Assembly: GCF_037975245.1 (NCBI RefSeq)
Contig: NC_092583.1
Location: forward strand, 9,201,764 to 9,265,763
Direction of reading: 5' to 3'
Source of the DNA: Apostichopus japonicus
Taxonomy: Eukaryota; Echinodermata; Holothuroidea; Aspidochirotida; Stichopodidae
DNA: 64,000 bases
Each line of letters begins with the position of its first letter. The stretch's first letter is position 1. The position numbers and the translations under genes were made by a program. Shown piece after piece: positions 13,090 to 64,000 of this stretch. The notes under the pieces were generated by a model, which was given only the letters and a program-made list of their open reading frames with translations, did not search any database and had not been told where the DNA came from.

Positions 13090-14117
13090 GAGCTCTGTTT
13101 CATTTGGTTTTAGTTTTGTGTATTAAATTCGTTTTTGTGTATTTTTTTTGGGGGGGGGAGGGAGGGAGGGGACTTTAGTATTTGACGTATATTTCCAATT
13201 CAATACTAGAACATAACTGTTTGTTGGTCGTAAACAATAATAAAATGCTAATTATTGTAATGAAAACGCATACATAGGCTTAATGAGTTTGAATAGTAAT
13301 GTTATATTGTGATATGTACAGTTAAGATTGAGCCACACGCTCAGCTATCTGGCTAGCATTTGGTAAGATTTGAATTATTGTTCCTTTAAGTAAAGTGCCG
13401 TCATGATTTCATAAGCATGAAATTAAATTGATAAAATGAAATTAATGATAATGGTTGCAATAATAGCTCCAGAAAAAAACCCCCTCTGTTTTGCCCAAGT
13501 TGAACAAATATTCCAGTTAAAACAGGCTGTGCGAAGTCATACAGTCTGAAAGAATACTGAGCATAATTTTGATAACCTAAGCCATTCAGTCTGAAAAAGA
13601 TGCAAGTCAGATTAACGGCATATTAATGAAAAAGAAAGAAATTTGATTTCTGTGGTGACTACAAATATCCAGGTTTCATTTGGGACCAAAAACAATAGGG
13701 ATGTTGAGCTCAATGTGGCACTCATTCACACGAAAAAAAAAAGATTCAAGCTTTCCTTCTTGAGATATCGTACTTACAAGGTTCTCACAATTTGACCCTT
13801 TGTGAACCAAATCACCTTTGACCTCCACAAAAAACCAAAAGCCATTTTTTCCTTCTCCTCATGAAATATGAGATTGGTCCAAGCTTCTCTTCTTGAGATA
13901 TCGTGTTTACAAGATTTTACTATTTGGCCTCTGATGACCCCAAATGACCTTTGACCTCCCCACAAAACAATTCCTCTACTCAATGTGTTACTCATACACA
14001 TTATATATTAGATTGGTTCAAGCTTCCCTTCTTGAGATATGATTGAGATCTGTTTCATTTGGTTTTAGTTTTGTGTATTAAATTTGTTTGTGTTTTATTG
14101 GGGGGGGGGGATTTTAG
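13090..14117. repeat. Interspersed repeat cluster with flanking direct repeats
   Basis: A segment CTGTTTCATTTGGTTTTAG continuing into a poly-G run occurs at about 13095-13165 and again at about 14050-14115. Between them, a block near CAAGCTTCCCTTCTTGAGATAT followed by TGACCTTTGACCTCC recurs about every 134 bases (near 13747, 13880 and 14018). No protein-coding signal was seen. Confidence 0.6.
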
Positions 14118-16119
14118 TGTTTGCAATAATAATTAAAGAAATATACCTCTGTTTTGCCCAACTAAACACCTTCCAAGGTAAGGTGCTTTATATCAGGGAG
14201 CCGCAACTCCAGTAGCAGCTCCCTGTTTATAACCACCGGCGTACACTTGATTTCAAAATTTATCCAGAGTGATTTAAGAAAGGAATTGAAACTTTATGGA
14301 ATGTCAGAAGAAAATTATGTCAAGAAGGAGGGTCTAGGCACTGCGTTCGGTGACCAATGTAAGGTGCTTCGAGTCCTCCCCTAGATAAATTATCCCTGGC
14401 ATATAAAAGCGATCAGTGCATCCCGAGTCGTATTTAGGCTATAAAGTCGGTCTATAATTAGGTCTAAGAAGAAGGATGTGCTCATAAATACTCTGATTTT
14501 TTTTTTAATGAGGCTGAAAAGGGAAAGAGACCTGGAGTATTGGTCCAATTCTTCCCACACTGATTGTTAATACTGAACCATGTCGCACACCCACTTTAAA
14601 TATCGTGTACCTATTAGTATCGCAGTTTTGAGAACAGCTCCATTTGAAATCACCATGGTGCTGAAGTTGTTATTCTGAATTGCGTCATGCGCTTTTCTTT
14701 AGGAATTTAAAATTTCTCTTGGCATATAAGACAAATATTTATGGAAAAACCCTTTGTAAAGTATAATTTTTACCGTTACCTTATCCATCGTTAGACCATA
14801 ATGGGTACTAGCTTTTGAGTTGCAAGATTTGCATGGCTATAAATTATGTGCAAGCTGATAATTCAGTTTCAGATATCTGGAATTGATTTAAAGATATGTG
14901 GACGCTTATTTCAGATATTTTGAATAATTATTTCAGATATCACCGAGCCTCTAATTAGGTCAGAGATCTCCATTAATGACAATTCAAGTAGTAATGATCT
15001 TATTTGCTAAATTAAAAAAAAATCTAAATTAAATTTTGAAATGGTTTCCATTGGGGTGCATCGTCTACATTAATTATTTGTAAATATTTTATCATTGTTA
15101 TATTATCTTGTAGCTTTTTATAGGTGATATTAATCCGACTTATGCATTATTAATATTCACTCAAGGCTACGTAACATAAATGTTCACCTCAGTTTTTTTA
15201 TCCTAAATTTTGCCCATCCTGCGTATTAATTAATTTTACAGTCAATATTTCTCCAATATTTACTTCGGTAAAAGTTGCATAACTTGTTACCTTTGACTAT
15301 ATCATTAATACCTAGTCCGTTTATCATCAATATTTATCCCATACTGAATCGATTATGTTTACTCTAGCCTATGTATCATCAGGAAATGTGTTTTTCATTG
15401 TTACCTCTGTATGAGTAGTTTTAATGTTTACCCCAGACTACATCATTAATATCTACCCTTCTCTGCATCATTCATAATTACCATAGCCTCTGGCCCTAAA
15501 ATGTAAGTTAATTTCTTCCGGTTTGTTGACTTTTCACTATAAAAGGCTTCAAGAAATCTATAAATAGAGATTTATGAAGAGAAGAAAAGGAAAACCAACT
15601 GATATTTTACAAGCTAACATAAAATAAATAAGTTGATGTACACTCTAACAGTAAAGTAAATTAATTTGTACTTACCCATGTACCATGCCACAAAACGACG
15701 GAACACGAATCCTTCTTACCACTTAAACAATAGTGTGTATAATTAATATTTAAAAATCTTGCGTATTATTAAAAGCTCTTCGGCTCTTCAGTTTCGCGAT
15801 GCTTGGAGTCCACATTTTTAAGGAATATGTCCACATTTTGTAGGAATATATCCACTTATGCTATATGCTATAGGCACATTTCACATTGTTCGGTGCAAAC
15901 TATAACGCTGACGGATGCTCCCCTCCTCTAGCAAAACTCGTCCCCCTACCCTAAGTTTATAATGTGACTTACTCAGCCTGTGCAAGACGTTTGGAATACC
16001 AAGTTTTTGCAATTTCTTGTATCCAAAAGAAAAGTTTATAAGAACAAAAGAAGACATTAATTGGTATTTAATTGATGCCTAGTTTATTAGACTAATGAAA
16101 TAACACAAATAACTACGGT

Positions 16120-16183
16120 AAAACTTTAAAAATCATTAATCATTAACCAATAACCATTAATCATTAATCATTAAACATTAATC

Positions 16184-16256
<73 letters not shown>

Positions 16257-16424
16257 AATCATTCATCATTCATCATTCATCATTAATCATTCATCATTAA
16301 TCATTAATAATTAATCATTAATTATCAAACATTAATCATTAATTATCAATCAATAATCATTAATCATTAATCATGAATCATGAATCATTAATCATTAATC
16401 AGTAATCAGTTATCAGTAATCATG
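16120..16424. repeat. ATTAATC / ATTCATC satellite, left part
   Basis: A long run of 7-base ATTAATC-like and ATTCATC-like units. The same motif resumes after 17866, so the P-like element between them probably inserted into one satellite tract. Confidence 0.8.
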
Positions 16425-17866
16425 AAAGAGGTTATGAAATGGACATTTTTTCTTTTTCATCGTATTTTGTACACTCGAAGTTTTTCAATGATCCCCAATT
16501 TGTGTCAAACCATCGAGCTATTACCGCTATAGCTCCATGGTCAAACGAAGCTCGCATCCTCGAGGAATGAACGATTTTATTTACGGTAATGCTGCGTGAC
16601 GTCAGTCGAGGAACTCAGCTCACTTTCTGGACGCTATGTTTACTTTCTTAAACGTCTGAGAACACACAACATTACACTGTTGCAGTGCTCCGTAGTATTT
16701 GGGTATCTGTTTGGAGTTTTGTTTTTACGTAAAAGTATCTCGTAACTATTAAACATGCCGAGCCGATATGTGGTTGCAGGTTGCTTCACGCTTTTCCAAA
16801 CGATGACAGAAATCGAAGAATTTGAACACGACTCGTTCAAAACACTATACACATACACAATGTTACGAGTGCCTGTAGGCATATACTATTGCCAAATTAC
16901 TTGACCATAGCCTAGGCCTCCTTGATGCAGTAAATGACGATTTATTTGATTGGTTACCCACTATTTTGCACTAAACTTAAAGCCAGTTGGTTTTAGAACA
17001 ATTAATATTATATCTGAAAGTTTTTCTTTTATGGTAAAACTGGCGTTGTGTTACGATTTTACGTAACAATTGGATTATACAATTGCATGGGCTAGCCTGT
17101 TAAACAACGAATATTAGTTAGGTCTAGACCCCATGTTACCACTACTAGTACTATCGGGTTGCACTTGCACTGTACAGAATGTCACATCTTCCTTGCACTC
17201 TAAATGACAAAATTCTACAAGCTTCGCTACGAAGTTAAGTAGCAGGATCATTGCCATTCGAGATAATTTATTCATATGATGGTCTTAATAATGGTGGTTT
17301 TGTTTATGCTCAACCTACCGGTTTCGGTTCAGGTTAGTCCAACCGTTCTGCTCGTGTACTTCGATCGGCAGCGACGCGTCTCGGCCTTCGGGATCGTTTA
17401 ACAATTCTTCTGCAAGGGGCTCAATTGATAGGATATAACACCAATATCTTCATCACCCTCGAAAACTATTTCCTCTTCTTCCTCAAGAAAATAATTTTCG
17501 TCAAAGCTTTCGAATGTCCTGAGAGGTGAAGTCCCTTTCCTCGGATTCTGAAGTTTCGGGAGAAGACATTTTTAATTGATGAGAAGAGTGTTGTGGTTAC
17601 ATGTAGTAAACTGTACAACGCCGTATCGGTAAACAGCGGGGAGTCGGCTTTGGCTGAAATGGTTCCTTTGATGACGTCAGATAAACTGCGGTGGGCAGCT
17701 TTGAATTTGTTTACGAGTGGCAGCTCGAGAGGTCTCTTGGAAATACTTTGACAGCGAATTTCTGGCGTTTGAAGCCGCATTTACGGAAAGTTGTGCATGG
17801 ATGGTGTTGTAGTAATGTAGATAAACCATTCCAAGATATGAAAACCCACCACTTCATAACCTCTTT
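16425..17866. mobile_element. P-element-like non-autonomous transposon with THAP remnant
   Basis: The ends AAAGAGGTTATGAAATGG and, inverted, CCACTTCATAACCTCTTT form near-perfect 18-bp terminal inverted repeats (one mismatch), and the 1442-bp element is surrounded by the same satellite on both sides. On the plus strand near 16755 the sequence encodes MPSRYVVAGC. A shifted frame then gives FPNDDRNRRI, a stop where Trp is expected, and TRLVQ. This resembles the start of a THAP zinc-finger domain, the DNA-binding domain of P-type transposases. The rest is not intact. A minus-strand 104-residue frame at 17466-17780 is not recognised and is probably by chance. Confidence 0.55.
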
Positions 17867-18175
17867 AATCATTAATCATTAATCAGTAATCAGTAATCAT
17901 TAACCATAAACCATTTACCATTAACCATTAACCATTAATCATTCTCAATCTCAATCTCAATCTCAATCTAACTCTCAATCTAAATCTCAATCTAAATCTA
18001 AATCTCAATCTAAATCTCAATCTCAATCTTAATCTCAATCTCAATGTCAAGTTCAACCTCAATCTCAATCTAAATCTAAATCTCAATATAAATCTCAATA
18101 TAAATCTTAATCTCAATCTCAATGTCAATTTCAACCTCAATCTCAATCTCAATCTCAATCTAAATCTTCGTACCT
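17867..18175. repeat. ATTAATC satellite right part and AATCTC microsatellite
   Basis: The ATTAATC motif resumes to about 17940 and passes into a hexameric CAATCT/AAATCT array to about 18170. Minus-strand translation gives an Arg-Leu-Arg frame that is only the repeat. Confidence 0.85.
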
Positions 18176-19640
18176 TTCATAACAATTACACCCGTTTCAT
18201 TTTGACATTTAACCCTATAACCATCACTATCTCCTCCTCCACCCCTACCCGCTTATCCCATTTAATTCACAATAACTCGGCCATGTACTATTTCTATACG
18301 ATATAACTATATCATAATAATCTCGATAATTGAAAGTTAAATCCAAGTTCCGATTCGATGCTGTGTGCACTAGTAATTGTAATTCAGAGTCAAACAGGCT
18401 GTATGGTCAGTCACATCTAATCTAAAGTGAAAGGTATAAAACAAAAGTTGCACTGATTACGAACATTTATGCTCAACTAAAAATAAAAGAGAGTGCGATG
18501 TCGGAGGGTCAGGATGTGAGAATGAGTGGGGAAGGAAAAACAAAATAAGTCAGTAGATGTTTCACTTTGTTGAAAACAGTAATTCTACTAATTAGAAATA
18601 AAGCTTTAGTATAGATAGTGATAAATATAAGCAAACAAAAACCAAAGTATAATATTTGCTTGCAAATTCGTATATTCATTCTATGGTTTACACTGCTAAC
18701 CTCCGTCTGTGAGTCCTCGTATACAACTTACATTCATTCCTTGTGCCCATCTCCCAGAATAATAACAATAATAGTAAAAACAAAGATAATAATATCACCC
18801 ATTGCAGCTCGAATCCTTCAGCCCATCATTTCCTATTTAACTTAAAGGTATGCTGTATAGACCCCAACTACAGCAAGCTATCATTGAAAAGTTTCTTGAG
18901 ATTACGTAATCGACTTGCCTTGGTCGTAAAATGACCTCTTTTAACCAATTAGTCTGCAACGACTGCCAACATATTTTCATCTGGTATGAGGGTCTTTGTG
19001 TAAACGCTGTATGATTTACTACAGTGTAGACCTGAACATATTTCCACACAGTGTTTACACAAAGAGCCTAATGGTGTTAAAAAGCTATGCATGCTAATTT
19101 TAAAGCCTGAGGTCTATTTACGACCATTGTAGGTCGAATACGCATTCACACAACTTTCCTAGCTATAGCGTGCCAATAAAACAGATCTTTAAGCAAAGTA
19201 ACTTTGGCAAAAATAAGGCATGGAAACTGCCCATGTGGAGGCAAAATGTTTTGTAGACGTTCCAAAGGGCTGTTGGTTTTATTGACCAAACTTCCGCAAC
19301 AACAGCCAGATGGAGAGTAAACATATTAACGAAGTAGAAAATGGATCAGACTTTACATAATTGTTCCCCAAACGAGTCATTGAAACACTATTCCAAGGTA
19401 TGGTGTGCAATGGATGGGTGGGATCAGATTTCTGTTTGCATGCTCTGAAGAAATCATCTTTATAACCACTGACAGTACCAATGAATGTATTGAGACGGAA
19501 ATGTGGCAAATGCCCTAACGCTATGACTTTTATTTTAACAATATTCTGCTAAATCTAGTCTAATTTGGCTTTTATAAAATAAATATCAGTGATCGAAGCT
19601 CCCGCAAAGAGCTTTGTGAATAAAGAATACAGAATATGAT
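18176..19640. other. No gene recognised; one inverted repeat
   Basis: No supported exon was seen. An imperfect 19-20 bp inverted repeat (GGTCTTTGTGTAAACGCTGT against CAGTGTTTACACAAAGAGCC) at 18988-19069 could form a hairpin or be the relic of a small MITE. A minus-strand frame of 76 residues at 19279-19509 ends at a TAA that overlaps an AATAAA. It was considered as a last exon of the micro-exon gene, but no acceptor in the right phase supports it. Confidence 0.35.
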
Positions 19641-19648
19641 AAACTTAC

Positions 19649-63697
<44,049 letters not shown>

Positions 63698-64000
63698 CTG
63701 TAATAAATCAAAAAATAAATCAAAAGTGGAATCCGAATGAGAGATAAAGAGTCGGTACCAAGAAATTTGAAAGGAGAATGTCTACAAATAATGATAATTA
63801 ATAACTTAGTCTACTGATTAATCAATGCAGATCAAGCAATTAATATGAAAAATATTATCCACGTCATATTGAAACAAACATACATCAGGCATATTAATTT
63901 GTCAAGTAGAAAACCACAAAATTTTACATAAAAGCAAAGAAGGTATTACTAGTATGTAACAAGTGTTTTGAAAGACATATAAGGAAAAGTGAATCTGTAT

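Noticed and set aside
15282-15500. 6-nt exon look-alikes (TCAAAG, GCTATG) and a 36-nt one near 15.7 kb on the minus strand
   Set aside because: They lack a pyrimidine tract and are outside the unit repeats; chance AG/GT pairs.
17928-18158. Arg-Leu-Arg repeat protein on the minus strand
   Set aside because: Translation of an AATCTC hexamer array.

Overview
This window is animal nuclear DNA: AT-rich, with split genes, short spliceosomal introns, simple-sequence repeats, hAT-type MITEs, a P-element-like relic, a Penelope-like (GIY-YIG) fragment and a tRNA-derived SINE. The repeat content fits a marine invertebrate, perhaps a deuterostome such as an echinoderm, but nothing here fixes the taxon. 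The six-frame open frames are mostly short and misleading, because the real coding content is in very small exons. || Main result: the minus strand from about 63.7 kb down to about 19.6 kb reads as one giant micro-exon gene. It starts with an exon (63609..63697) carrying an ATG and a clear signal peptide, and its donor leaves the reading frame in phase 1. Five small exons of 18, 18, 30, 12 and 15 nt follow (61.6 to 56.7 kb) and encode Cys-rich segments. Then comes an array of about 42 micro-exons, nearly all 6 or 9 nt long, one per 0.4-1 kb tandem intron/exon unit. Each has a pyrimidine tract with AG on one side and GTAAG or GTGAG on the other. All supported lengths are multiples of 3. Read in the phase set by the signal-peptide exon, no exon or junction gives a stop; the other two phases are closed repeatedly. 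The encoded residues are acidic and aromatic (DD, DDF, DEF, AW, VY, YY). Seven decayed copies lie among the intact ones. The layout matches the schistosome micro-exon genes (signal peptide plus phase-compatible tiny exons) and would allow large combinatorial variation by exon skipping. || Layout: 91..11706 (+), three exons of a protein-kinase-like gene with four lesions (three one-base losses and a TAG), either a pseudogene or damaged by assembly indels; its 9.7-kb intron holds nested hAT MITEs (2.4-3.2 and 6.1-8.0 kb) and a local tandem duplication (3.5-4.5 kb). 11.7-19.6 kb has no recognised gene: short interspersed repeats, an ATTAATC satellite split by a 1.44-kb P-like element with a decayed THAP domain, and an AATCTC microsatellite. 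19.6-56 kb is the micro-exon array, interrupted by a hAT MITE (23.2-24.1 kb), a SINE (27.7-27.9 kb) and a Penelope remnant with AT repeats (38.4-39.2 kb). 56-63.7 kb is the 5' part of the micro-exon gene, with a TCATCG microsatellite in one small intron. The 3' end of the micro-exon gene and the last kinase exons were not identified. Everything about splicing is inferred from sequence; transcript data would settle it.
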